Shown here: positions 29,130 through 42,232 of the stretch, one piece after another
Layout of the letters: the number at the start of each line of letters is the position of its first letter
Position numbering within the stretch: position 1 is the stretch's first letter
Assembly: GCF_954871325.1 (NCBI RefSeq)
Contig: NC_088777.1
Coordinates: 4,032,509 to 4,096,508 of the forward strand
Length of the DNA: 64,000 nt
From: Gordionus sp. m RMFG-2023
Taxonomy: Eukaryota; Nematomorpha; Gordioida; Chordodea; Parachordodidae
Direction of reading: 5' to 3'
The notes under the pieces: generated by a model
Told to the model about the DNA's origin: nothing
The model's input: only the letters and a program-made list of their open reading frames with translations
Databases searched by the model: none
Translations under genes and position numbers: made by a program

Positions 29130-31628
29130 GAAATTATTTTTATGATCTCAAATAATCAAATTTTATTATCATTGATCATTTTTCCATCAATATGCATTTT
29201 ATGTATTATTTTTTTAAACTAATGTTTTATTGTATATTCTTATAATGATATAATAAATATGTTTTACAGGTCTTTAATCATTTGAGCATTATATAGTGTT
29301 GTGATGATTTAATGAAATATACTGACGATTTAATTAAAACACATGCATATATAATTATAATCTTTACAACAAAAGAAATAATAAAAGAAGTTTCAATAAT
29401 GAATGCTTTGTCTATATTTCAATTATTTTTGCAAATATTATCATTTTATATGAATTTGAATTTATTCGTCAATATGTTTCATTAATTCATCACAACACTG
29501 TATATAGTCATTTATTTACTTATAGTAGATAAAAAAAAATAATGTATAAAAAAAGCATGAAAAATAATGATCAAAAAAAGAAAATCAAATAATAAAATAG
29601 GCAAATAGGGAGGAGTAATTTTTTAAATTTTTTTTTATAATGTATTAGGGTTTTAAACATATTAACTATGTATATAAGATAAAATATTTAAAAATAAAAT
29701 TTTTAATTTCAAATATTTTTTATAATTTTTAAAAAAGTAAACATATTATAGTTAGTGAATGCCATAAATTTTAATATAATTTAAAATTGTAACATAAAAT
29801 TTCTAAGCTGATTATTTGTTTGATCAAAAGGGCCCTTAAGTTATTGTTCTAGTTGGTTAATTGATTAGGGATTTAGCCTCTTTCCTAAATGTGCAGTTTG
29901 TTTGTGCCTGAATTGTCGGCTGGGTGTGAGTTTTTTTGGGATTTTTTTAAATTTTCCAAATAAAATAACCTTCCGATGGGATGGTAAATACTTGGGAATA
30001 TATAACTTTTGAATAAAAATTAATCAGATTGTGTTGTAAAATTATTTGGATGCCTGTAGATCCTCCTATTGGTGACCTGAAACCGAAAATTTATCCTTAA
30101 TTTACACCAGTAAAAATGATAATATTTGGGTAAGAATAATCTGTAATTGAGTATTTCACATTTTTTTATAACATAAGGATATATTTAGTTGTTGAAAATT
30201 TAAAATGATAATATCTACAGCTTTAATTATTTCACTGATAGGACTCGATAATGTGGCATCATCTGAATAGCCCAGTGGATCCCCTTGTTGTATTCCTTGT
30301 GCTGAAATGGTAGTTTGTTAGCCATATCGTAATATGGTAGGAATGTAAAATAGTTTAATATAGTTGTATCTGAATAAACTTTAAAAAAATAGATTCAAAA
30401 ATTATGATTTAACCCTTTAAGTTTTCTCATAAGATTAATATGATGCCGTATTTATTTAATAAATGCTTAAAATTTTTTTAAAAAAAAAATACAACCTCCA
30501 CACACCTAGAAAAAGTATCTTACATATATATTCGTGTTGGTTTCATTTTATATGATCAATTCCTTTAGAAGATATAATGGTTGAAAGGTGGTTTAATATT
30601 TGCTATGCCGCGACTTTAAACTGTCGATTATACATTAAATATTGACAATTTTTAATATACACAAATGTTTTGCTATTAAAATAATTGAATGTTGACGGCA
30701 GCTATAGGTTTACCGGAATTTACTAGGTAAATAAGGTAATATATTCCAGTAAATATATCTTATAAGGTTTTTCATTTATAATAAAGGATCAATACATAAT
30801 TTTTAAAAAAAATTTAAACCCAATTCAGTTCTATCTTTTCTTTAAAAGAAAATCATACAAAAGTACTGACCATAGTTGACCCTAGAGATCAACTTAAACT
30901 CTAATATTCTAACTGCAAACAGATTCTCTCTCTGTGAATGAATCAATCACATCTCTAAAGAAAAAATTGAAAACTTCATATCCCTTATTATATACAATCT
31001 ATTTCCATATTTCATTTTTTGGCGTCCAATAAAATTTCCTGCAATTTAAAGTATTGAGGCTAATCCTCAATGGTAAACATACATCGCCCGCCTTAGTAAA
31101 AGATCTTATGAGAAATATACCCTACCTCGTAACTTACTACAACCTTAAAAAAATTGCAAGTGATTCCAACTCCCTATCTCATTTGGACGATGGATAGGAG
31201 GGAGGATGTTGTTAGAATTGACGTCTACTTTCTATTTATTTTTTTGTAGGTCTAAAAATGAGATAACCCATAAAAATAAAACTAACATAAAGCATTAAAA
31301 AAGATATTACACTTATAACATTAGTTCTTCTTTCCCAAATGCTGAAAGATTATTAAAAAAAACTTAAAAGTAGAATCTATCGCGATTAAAGAAATAAAAG
31401 TTAAATGTTCTAGATTCTCTAACCAAAATCTTGTAAAAAAATAAGAAAATAATATAGATCTTCTTCTTCATTAGAAATATTCAGGATTTAAGTTGTGGCA
31501 TGTCGCGCTAGAAAAATTTTAAAATCAAAATGAAAGAATACATTTTTATTTATAACGATATATATTTTTTTGATTTTTTTTTAACAATCAATTATTGAAA
31601 TTAGATATTATTATGTATGTTTTAGTAA
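29130..31628. other. Spacer between the two LRR genes
   Basis: AT-rich, with no coding exon or complete transposon seen. Its first few hundred bases still match the sequence after copy B (41217-41400), so the duplicated unit extends past the stop codon. Confidence 0.5.
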
Positions 31629-34600
31629 ATGATAATTTATGTAATTAATTGGGTCCTATTCGCTTTTATAGGTAGCCAAGATTCCAAGCCATTTTGCAAA
31701 CCACTCAACAGTAAGATTTATATAATATATTAAATTTTTTAAAATTAAACCATTATACCTATATTTAGCTACTTTTTGCATTATCTACCAGGGTAGATGC
31801 AACATAACACGTGATTCTGCTACAAATGTGAGTTGGATAATATGTGACAATGTGGAAAATCTTGAAGTCAACCAATTGAGCGACTTGGTGAAGATGGGTA
31901 GGATCTCTCTAACTATCCTTTTTTCACCTAAGATATTTGGGAGTTGCATAATGCCTTACTTTGAATTTTCATCTAGGGTAATGGAATTGTACATTAGGAA
32001 TGATGATATCCAAAAATTGTGCGACAACTCCTTTGACGATTATACCCAATTAGATTTCTTGTCATTGAGAAACAATCCAATAAAATCTATGCCTCTTTTA
32101 GTTTTTAAAAAATTGAAATTAAAAATCTTATCCATAACAAATACCTGTATAACATCCCTAGATATGAACCTCATAAGTAATTTACCACTGGAGGCGTTTT
32201 ACATGTCCTTAAATAATATAGGGAAGAACGTATACGTGAATTCTACAATTTCTCGACGTACCTATAATTTGATTTATTTCTACGCCGCCAACACGAATAT
32301 CGATTTTGACACGTTAACCCTTTTTAAGATAAATTTCCTCGCAGATGCAACGATTAATCTTGATAATAATAAATTGGCATTCATACCCAATTTTGTTGTG
32401 TCTGCCATATCTATAAATGGGGTCATCAATTTTACAAACAATCCTATAAGTTGTTCTTGTGGAAACAAACACCTCTTCGTTTCATTGAACAAATATATCC
32501 GACCGTTTCGTCAAAATTCAACGTCCCCTTATTCGACTTTAAATGTGACGAATTGTGACATGCCTTTACACATGAGATCTAAGTCGATTATGGCCATCGA
32601 TGGAAACTCTTTCAAAGAAGATTGTAAAAGCAAATGCTTTGTAACGCCCCCATGTGATTGTTTAAGTTTTACCCCTAGAACAAGAATTTATTGTGGATAC
32701 ACAAATATTCAAGGATTATCTTCGTCAGGGCTCTTAAAAAAAAATGGGTTAACCGTTGATTTGCATTTAAAATACATCGATTTTTCGTACTCTTTTTCGA
32801 AGTACAATATATTTTACACAGTTACCATTATAACTCTCATAGTAGAGTTGTGTCAGTTGGATGCAATATATTCTTCATATTTTAAAGGGCTCTCCAAAAA
32901 TGTGAAAATTATCCATTTAATTAACGATAACATATCATTGGTTTCAAACAATTCATTTGAAGGGTTCGAAGTATTAAATACTTTAAATTTGAGTCAAAAT
33001 TCTATACCCATAATTTACGAAGACACTTTTTCAGAACAAAATACACCGAATTTGGTTACGCTGGACCTTTCATATAATAGACTTAGAACTTTTATAGATA
33101 TACGGCTTCCACCGAGTTTAACAAGTATCAATCTTTCGAGCAATTATTTGCTTAGCATTTCGAATAAACCATTTACAAATTTGAAACAGCTGTTGGTGCT
33201 AGGATTGGAGAATAATCCCATAATATGCGATTGTAATTTCAGTAATTTCGGAAATTGGATGAAAAATAATTTTTGCCTCGTCAAACCAACGATTACTTAT
33301 GGTTGCCATGTCTCACCCGGAGGTAACGCATATATCCAGGAATGTAATAATAACATATACAATAAATCGTGTCCAATTACAAATACTTCAAGTTCCCCGG
33401 TAGTGAATATCAGTTTAAAAATATGGATACTTTCAGGGATAATTTTATGTCTATTTGGTGCAGCCATCATTTTCACGATTGTCATATTTTATTGGAAAAA
33501 AGGGAAAAGAGTTCAAAAAGGTTTTTAAATATTCCTGTACATTATATTTGGTATATCACTTATTTCTAATTTGAAGTTCTTCCATGAACCCGGTGCTGTG
33601 CTTGGAAATTTTTTAAAATTATATTTTTGTTAAATTACTTTTACAAGAAACCGACTAATTTCTTATTATTATTATGGTATTCCCTCTACCGCCTATTTAT
33701 AATTTTCCCGTTCTCTTTGAAAAATCGTAATTTTTTTCTTCAATCTAATATTTTTTCTATTGGGCAAATTTTTTACAATGCTTTTTTTTTAAGTCGGACA
33801 AAATTTCTACATAGCATCTCGTTTTTCAAATCAAATTTTAAAGTTTGAAAATAAAATTTCTTAGAAAAAAATGCTATTTTTTCTAAATAAAAATTTGGCA
33901 TACTTGTTTCTTTGAATTTGAATAAACAATATATTCCCTACAGTCTTCTGAATTCATTTTTACATGAATAAAATTATGTAAAATGAATAATCAGCTACAA
34001 ATGGTTTCTCGAATATTTCATTATGAGGATTAGTATTCCGAGTTTATGCTGCAAAAACCATATAACAATATCTAAAAACTTAGAAAATGTTAAAAGTCTT
34101 ATAAAGATAAATATCAAAAATTTATTACAAAAGTTTATGTTTAAAATTATTAAGAATGTTTTTTAATTTATATGTCAGGCAGATTCAAAATTAGTCAAGT
34201 TGGATCAGAAATGGGGGAAAAAAAAAAGAATTTTAATGAATTTTTATAAAAGCATGAAATTTTTATCTTATGAGTGAGATTGTTATTAAGTTTAATTAAA
34301 AGTTCAAGATTTAGTTGCAATTAATATTGGTAACACTATTAAGAAAATGATGTTTTAGACATTAGGAGGATAAGGAAATTATATATTTTATATAAAAAAT
34401 ATAGTATGCTGCCGTGAATTACTCTTTATATATATATATGTGTATAAGGCAATGACATATATAATACCTAGACTGAAGATTCATTCATTAAAATGCATTT
34501 TTAAGCGTGGTTAAAATCAGCTGGACCCGCCATTGTGTTAACACATATAGTAATTGATGATCCGGTAATTCTTTAATAAAGTTTGCATCAGATATAGGAA

Positions 34601-37600
34601 AATTAGGCTCTCGTTTAAAATTTTAATAATGATTAGTGTAACCAAGATGGCGTCTCCAGCTGATTTGCATTGATGTACACTTTTAATGAATGAATCGTCA
34701 GTCTAGGTTTTATATATGTCATTGGTATAAGGTTACGAACAATGGTAAATGCATAATCTGAAATGGGATTGTTTTTATTTAAAATAGGTAGATCTTAACA
34801 TTTCTAGCTCTATAAAGAAGATTTAAATCAGGAATGCGAACTCTTCTACAAAAAAATGGGTTCCATTTCCGGAATATATTAATAAAGAGTTCAGCCTGGG
34901 TTCGGGTTTTGAAGAATAATTAAGAAATTTCGACTCATATTAAACACAATTTATTTTTTCTTTTACATAGTTTACAAACTAAATAATTTTAAAATAAATA
35001 CTGGACAATTCTACATTAATTTAAACCCCCATTTTGATTAATTTACTGCCCATAAATAAAATTATTTATTAATATCATTTATAATAAAAATATTATTACA
35101 TTACATACAAGCTACAAAATTCGAAATATTTCACTGTCTAAAATTGTTATGAAACAAGATAGGCAACGTGTTCATATCCTTTTAAAAAGTGAAAACTGTG
35201 ATCATTTTTAGGCAGAACCACCCTTTTTATACTAAATAAGCTAAAAATTATGCTAATAAAATAAAAAGGTACAAAGTAAAAATTTTGACTTTTTAAGCGA
35301 TAAGTACTAGACAATATATTATTATTATATATTTATATTTAATTTTTCTTAATTTATAGATACCTCGGTCAAGCTAAAGGCAGGCAAAAGGTAATGATCA
35401 TTTATTTTCTTTATAACTGATTTAGATATAGTGTGGTAAAATCATTGGGTATAATCATTGGGTATAATCGATTAGTGATAATCAATTAAATGATCAATTA
35501 TTTTTGGAAATATCAAAACAAAACATAAAAAATTAATTATTTTTTAAAACTTTTATTATTTAAATTAACAATTAAAAGAATTTTTTAAAAAAAATATATA
35601 TTTTATATCTTATTTAAATCAAAAAATTCAAGATTATCCTATTCTATTTTTTTTTCAATCAATCAATTGGATTTAGGATTAGTTTTATTGATTAATTCAA
35701 TTTTGATCCTACAAAACAAAATAATTTTTCATACTATTTGAGAAAAGAAGAGAAGAGAAGAGAAGAGAAGAAGATAGAGAAGAGAAGAGTAGCAAGAGAA
35801 GATAGAAGACAGAGAAGAAGAAGAGAAGAGAAGAAGAGATAGACTAGAAGATTAGAGAAGAGACCAGAAGCGCACAGAAGAGAAGAGATTAGATAGAAGA
35901 GAAGAGATAGAAGAACGAGCAGAGACCAGAAGACAGATCAGAGAAGATAGAGAAGACGAACGAGAAGTGACCAGACTTGAAGAGAAGCTAAGAGATAGAA
36001 GAATGACCCGAGACAGAGACTAGATGAGAAGAGAGAGAAGAGAAGAGAAGATAAGATATACTATAACAGAGCAACAGCTTAGTTCTTTCACGAAAATCCT
36101 AGCTGAATGGGATAAAAGATCGTAATAATTAAATAATTAAGAGACGTTTTTTTGGACAGGTAGAGTTGTTAAATACATTAAAATCTACATTTATATCAAT
36201 ATCGAATAAACGAAATTTATTATACTATAATGATTATCTGGAATTCTAATAAAAATTATTGCACATTATAAATGAATCTATTCAGGCGCGTAAGCAGCGG
36301 GCTAGCCTAGGGGAATCCAGGCTAAAATATTTTTCCAAAAAACATTACTGATTCCTACTTACAATATTTACATTTATTTATCATTAGCAGCAGCAGAAAT
36401 AAATACGCTACTAATCTATTCTATATTAATTAATATCGATTTCAAATTTTCGTTGGCATTTAATCATTTTGAAACTTTTCAATGCAAAAAGTAAAATGTA
36501 TTTTATAAAAATGACATCGATTTGATCGACTATGATAAGAATATCCGATAGCATTATATTGGAACTTAAGAAAATTAAGGCAAATGTAGATTAACGAATT
36601 TCATAAATTGCATATCGTTGTTGAATCAAAATAGAAGCTCTGAATTTAAATATTTGTCTTCCTCGACTCGTAGGCAGGGTTGCCAGGTCAAAATTTTCAA
36701 ATTGCGGGAAAAATTTGGTATTAGGCGGGAAAAATATGAAAATTGCGGTAGAAATTTAAAAATTGCTAAAAAAAATATTTTGCGGGCTGGCTGGGATTTT
36801 GAATTGACTGAATTATCCGCCTATTTTTTTTAATAATTAATTTATATAAATACAAAGTCGGTAACTATTTTTCAAAATAAAATAACTGATTTATTAAAAT
36901 ATAATAATCAATAAAAAAAAAACCAACCATCTTTTTATATAAAAGAATGTAAATAAGATAAAATTTTATTTAAAAAAACGATTTTAATTTTACAATTAAA
37001 AATATATTTTATGCGAATGTCCCGCAAAACGATCGCAATTTGAAATCTACCTTGTGTGTGTAACATTATAGGGATAGGCGCTTAATTATCACTTATCACG
37101 TTTAAATACATAATAAGGTACTTCAAAAATAAGAAATACAGATGCAACTACAGATGCAACTACAGTTACGGCAATTGTAATCACTTATCTTGTAATACAA
37201 CATTCACAGAGATACTTATCATCACAATGTTGGTAGAATCTTTCCCCATAATATTTAACGACTCTAATATAAATGAAAAATATACTTGTAGAACAAAAAT
37301 GAGCAAGGCTATCATCAATGTTTTAGGACCTAAATCCAGGAGGTCAATTCTTGACGATTTGAAAGATGGGCATACATATGCAATTCTAGCAGATGCATCT
37401 AATAAGGAAAATATTAAAATATTTCCCTTGATCCTCCGCTATTTCAACAAAATTAAGGTCATTTCAATAAAACTATTAAAATTTTCCCCTCAGATAGTGA
37501 AAAATTCAAAGACATAGCTAACCATAAGGGTAAATATAGCAGATTCGAGATTATCAATAAATTGCATGTCAGCTTTTTGATCTGTTAATGCCTCAGTGAA

Positions 37601-40600
37601 TTTAGTAAAAACATAATGTATTTACAGAATTGAGTCCACAATTTTGGTTGCGATGGAGATTTATCGTTATTACAAAAAAATTCTACCCATTTCTCCTCTG
37701 CTTTTACACCATAAAACTTAAGTATTTTGGCGAATCATAAAAAATTGAGAGAATTACAATCTCCTCAAACAAAACATCAATGTCTTTCGGTATTTTTATA
37801 ATATTTATTAAATTATAAAAACCATCAATTGATGGTATCTGTTCCAAGGTCATAATATTTATACATTTGTAAATAGAGTTATTAAAATCAAATTTTGATT
37901 GTAAATATTCTAAAATTGTCTTAACAAAAATATCTGCTTCATTTAAAAATGTATTAATTAGAATATTATTTGACCATTTTAGTATAATATTTTTAGCAAT
38001 AGCGCCGTAAAATTTATTATCAATTTTTAAATGTAGAGATGAACAGAGCTGTAGCATGATTTTGTGAATCATTTTTAATAAAGAATATTCTGATTGCAAC
38101 TGAATATTAACTGCATGAAGTAGATTTCCTACATGTGAAATGAATCCCAAATATGCTTTTGCTATTTAATACTCGAAATTTTTTTTTAAAATTTTAGGAC
38201 AGCTTTTAAAATCTTTATTTAAGAAAAGTATTTTTTTAAGGGTTTGTAAAATTTTAAAATTCTATCGATGGCAGGTATTAATGACAACCAGCTGATAGAT
38301 ATAGCAACAACTCACACCATTCCAAGTCAGACCACTTCACCAACTCTTTTAATTCATTAACTCTTTTAATTGATGAACTAAATTTGTTAAAACATTTCAT
38401 CACAATTATTTAGACATCCACAGATAGTACATTCATTGCCTTCTTGCAAGATTTATGTAGTATATGGCATATACAGCTAATTGGTATTAATTCATTATTG
38501 TGCTGCCTCAATTCGGTGACTCAGGTTTTGGCCAAAATTTACAGAGGCATTATCATCGCAGAAACTGACATGTAAATCATTGATACCCCTGAATCATATT
38601 TACAATTATGTGGCTAGCTACATCGTTGGATTTTCACTATCCGGGGAAAAAATTTTAACAGTTTTATTGAAATGTTCTTATTCTTGTTGAAATAGCGAAG
38701 GATTGAGGGTAATGTTTTAATATTTCCCTTAATGCATCTCATAGAATTGCATATGGATGCCCATCTTTCAAATCGTCTAGAATTGACCTCTAGGATTCAG
38801 GTACTAAAACACTTGTGCTCATTTTTGTTCTGCCACAAGTTTGCACTTATATTGGAGTCGTTAAATATCATGAGAAAGAGATTCGACGCATATTGTGATG
38901 ATATAGCTCTGTGAATGTTGAACTACATGATAGGTGTATACGATTTCCGCATATGTAGTAGCATCTGTATTATTTATTATTTTTGAGAATATTATTGTAT
39001 TGCAATCGATGTTTATATACTCCCCTGTATTGACTTGTATGAATGAAATGATGTTAATTTATTATTGGATAAAAATAGAAAGAAATTTATAAACTAGACA
39101 TGTTTTTCGAATAAATATTTAAAATTTATTTAAAAAAAATATAAATAATCAATTAATGACTTTAAAAATTATTATTTATATATTAAAAACGTTAAAATAC
39201 TTTTAAAAATTGCGGGAGAAATTAAAAAATTGCGGTAGATTTTTGTAGGAGATTTCTAGGGTAGTTGTGCGAGAAAGAGATATCTGCGTGTAAACTAAAA
39301 AATTACGGGAGTCTCCCACTGATGAGGGGAGACATGGCAACCCTGCTCGTAGGAAGGCAAGCCCATCGTATCAATATCAATATATCGAACAATAAAATGA
39401 ATATCTTTATCTCCCGATACTTTCATAACTCAGATTAAAAGGTTGTTGATTAATCAGGAAAGTTCTTACATATTTGCAAATATTTAAAACCGCAGTTGAT
39501 TATTGTCAGGGTGTTAAAGTATCCCATAATGGTGCATTATTAACCGAATGTAAACTATGATGTAAAAGGTTTCCAAAAAATGAAATAGATGCTTAGCATA
39601 ATTTAGTATACAAATTTTTGTATATTTTTCTACTAATGAAATAATGTTTCTTCTTTAACATGAATAAAAACTTACCTGAGGAATAGTGTTGCTTAATGGC
39701 TCGATTTGAACTTTAAAACTGGCTAACTTAATATTTTGTCAGAAAAATATTGCCTAAGCCTCGAGATTTCCCTTCTAATAGATGTCCAAAATCCTTGGTG
39801 CCATCTAGGAGCAAAATCTTCAGGCCTGCGTAATATTTTTCTGGATATAATTTTGTTAAAAATCGTCTCAACTGGAACCATTTAGCAGAATTACTGAGAA
39901 GTACAACCTGTGATAATATATTAAATGGGTATTTCTTCTACATAGAATGCTGACACAAATACTGATGAAGTCCATTAAAAAATTATCTCAATAATTTACA
40001 TTATATATTTATTATATGTTTTTAATTATGATGTATCTCATTATTCAATCCTCCAGATTTTTTAAACAAATATTTAAAAAATTTACAATACATCCAAATG
40101 TAATGTTTCTTTTAGAATATTTTATGCATTAATTTATATTTTCGACATTTTTAAAAAAAAATATAATTTAAATTATTATATCAACTTTTTGGCATAAATA
40201 ATTACAATTTACGAGACATTTGTTTTATAATGATTCATACTTCAATTATATACATTTAATATAATTTATTTATATTTAAATTTGTTAACTATAAATTGTC
40301 AATATTTAATAATCATTAAATCTTAATGAATTTATGAAACTTAAGATATTCTTAAATAACTCCTAGAATAATTTTTAAAAATATATTTAATAACTCACCC
40401 CCCCCCCCCACCCAGCGAGTTCCTGGGTACGCGCCTCAATCTATTGTCCCATTGAATTAAACGAATACGCGTTCCAACAGTTTATTTTTTATATAAATAT
40501 ATATATTATAAAAAAATCATACATTCTCTAATACTAACATATTTTCATGTATGATTGATTACGTATATAAATATAAATATCGACTTTTACATAGTAGGGG

Positions 40601-41216
40601 GGGGGGTTAACACTCATACAGTGGTTACATTTTTAAGGGGGTGAGGGGTGGTAAGAGGCAATTTTTTTAAAGATTGTATATATATATATATTGAATCCTA
40701 TTTTATCTTTTAGAGAATATGACAAAAATTTATTTAATTTCTTATTTACTTGTTTGAGTATTTTCTAAATCAAATGGTTTATGGTCCGACATTATTCTTC
40801 TACGTACTCGATTTCGAAATTTGTAGGGTGCAATCATTAATGTGTTTTTTTTTGTTTTTGACCATTTTCCTAAAACTATACATATATATTAGCTTAAAGT
40901 ATTATATTCATTGTTATGTCAAAAAATTTGATATTATCATATTATATATATAAATTGAAGAAATAAAGGTTTGGGAAAATTGGATCCTAACATAATTAAA
41001 CAACCGAACGTACCAATTAGCCAATCAAAAGCGGATTCAAAAATACCAATTATCGGCCAATCAAAAGAGGATTCCAAAATACCAATCATCGACCATTCAA
41101 AAGATGATTCGAATACAATTAACCAAAATTTAAAAGAAGAAAAGGAATATTTTGATTACGCCACGTATACTACTGGTCATAAACCTTATTATAACGAAAA
41201 AATTGATACAGAATGA
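31629..41216 (+). CDS. LRR type I membrane receptor, copy B
   Basis: The exons match copy A one for one: 31629-31710 (82 nt, as in A), 31769-33520, 35360-35390 (31 nt, as in A) and 40961-41216, giving 706 residues. The signal peptide is MIIYVINWVLFAFIGSQ. The same two LRR blocks follow, with cysteine caps and the central PPCDC ... IYC, then a membrane helix at about 578-603. Donor AAAAAG/GTTTTT is in phase 1. The tail runs KAGKRNKG, then three near-repeats of the form IPIIGQSKEDSK, then EYFDYATYTTGHKPYY near the end. The tail tyrosines could be signalling sites, but no named motif fits. Intron 3 is 5.6 kb because a 4.15 kb hAT lies in it. If exon 2 is not spliced, the frame stops two codons after the donor, as in copy A. 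Splice joins are by-eye inference supported by the paralogue. Confidence 0.84.
33521..35359 (+). other. Copy B intron 2
   Basis: AT-rich, bounded by GTTTTT and TTATAG. Nothing else recognised. An open frame at 33627-33848 is F/L/K-rich, as expected by chance. Confidence 0.5.
35743..36090. repeat. Degenerate GA-rich satellite
   Basis: About 350 bp of AGAAGAGAAG-like units, heavily mutated, in copy B intron 3. The same motif is a pure array at 3914-4060, so this looks like an older array. Confidence 0.85.
37227..37517 (+). pseudogene. hAT transposase N-terminal fragment (left arm)
   Basis: It encodes RTKMSKAIINVLGPKS and then GHTYAILADASNKENIKIFP, the family region before and around the first catalytic Asp (ILADAS). 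It lacks the rest of the enzyme on this strand and has an inverted, more damaged copy at about 38980-38640. Confidence 0.65.
37704..38980 (-). pseudogene. hAT transposase remnants (right arm and middle)
   Basis: On the minus strand the order is: the inverted copy of the N-terminal arm (to about 38640); FCDDNASVNFGQNLSH; ELIPISCICHILHKSCKKAM (38550-38440); then a 148-residue open frame (38150-37704) starting GFISHVGNLLHAVN. The CxxH and GDNA-like blocks are typical of hAT. Stops interrupt the pieces. Confidence 0.65.
39686..39894. repeat. MITE family 1, copy 6 (inside the outer hAT)
   Basis: The left end follows TA: GTGTTGCTTAATGGCTCGAT. The right end CATTTAGCAGAAT is degraded. The internal GCCTAAGCCTCGAG and AAAATCTTCAGGCCTG segments are kept. 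Confidence 0.7.
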
Positions 41217-42232
41217 AATAATTGTATGATCCAATATATTCAAATTTTATTATCATTGAGCATTTTTCCATTATTTTCAATTTGTATTATATATGTAATT
41301 TTTTTTTTTACAGTTAATGTTTTTTTAGTATATTCTTATAATGATGTAATAAATATGTTTTATGGGTTTATTATATAGTTATTTGTTCACTTATATTAGA
41401 ATGAAAAAAGAAAAAATATGCATAGAAAACTTGAAAAATAATAATAAGAAAAAAAGGAAATAGAGATGGAATAATTTATAAATGATTTTTTATAAAAATG
41501 AAATGATTATAATGACAATAAATAATATATATTTTTTAAACTCTCTAATTAGTTCATTGTTGGTCGATTTTTAAAAACGGACCGATTAATATTTTAGCCA
41601 AAATAATAATAATAAGACTCCGAGATTTAGCAAATAGAGATCTCCAAACCTCTCTGCCACCTATGAGAAAAATCTACAGGTTTAATTAATATTCTTTCGG
41701 CTAAAATCTTAATTAGGCCATTTTTTAGCAACACTACCTCTATTGCATACTAAAAATACACGTTCTAAAAAAAAGGAAATATTTTAACATTGTATTAGTA
41801 TCAGAAGTACTCAATGAAATACATACAATGCTATATGAATTCGATTTTCTAGGATTAAATTATTTTTACGTATGAACCGTTTACAAATATATTTTTGGAA
41901 AAATTGCTATGAATTGAGTTAGTTTGATTGTATTTTGATTAAATAATGATAAAAAAAATTTATAACTTTTGCAATTCAGATTATCTTCCATTCTTATTCT
42001 TATCTCTCCCATCCTTTTCTTCTTTTATATATAATTGAATTGTATTTTTTATATTTTTTTTTCATTACAAATTTTACACTATTTAATTTATTTAATTATT
42101 CTAGAATTTAGACCTTTCAACATTATTATATCTTTATAAATTTATTTAAAATTTTTTTTTTTAGCCTAGTTCTTCCTTGCTTTCGTTTTTCACGGATCGA
42201 AAAATCTAACTATGGTGTTGTTTTATTTTTAA
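41217..42232. other. Spacer after LRR copy B
   Basis: It holds MITE-1 copy 7 and otherwise AT-rich sequence. The first part resembles the sequence downstream of copy A. Confidence 0.5.
41552..41736. repeat. MITE family 1, copy 7
   Basis: A diverged copy: GTTGGTCGATTTTTAAAAAC at the left, and GCCATTTTTTAGCAACAC then TA at the right. Confidence 0.6.

Larger units (their letters stand above)
36675..39345. mobile_element. Nested hAT element with inverted arms
   Basis: Inverted ends CAGGGTTGCCA are flanked by the exact 8-bp duplication CTCGTAGG (36667-36674 and 39346-39353). It lies inside the outer hAT, so it is younger. A segment of roughly 300 bp or more near the left end (about 37200-37510, plus) recurs inverted near the right end (about 38980-38640), so the element folds back. 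The middle (38600-37700, minus) carries further transposase sequence. Confidence 0.85.
36283..40437. mobile_element. Outer hAT-type element in copy B intron 3
   Basis: The ends CAGGCGCGTA and, inverted, GAGGCGCGTA are flanked by the exact 8-bp duplication AATCTATT (36275-36282 and 40438-40445). Without the nested element it is about 1.5 kb with no transposase, so it is non-autonomous. A run of C precedes the right end. Removing it restores co-linearity with copy A, where the equivalent intron has no insertion. Confidence 0.88.
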
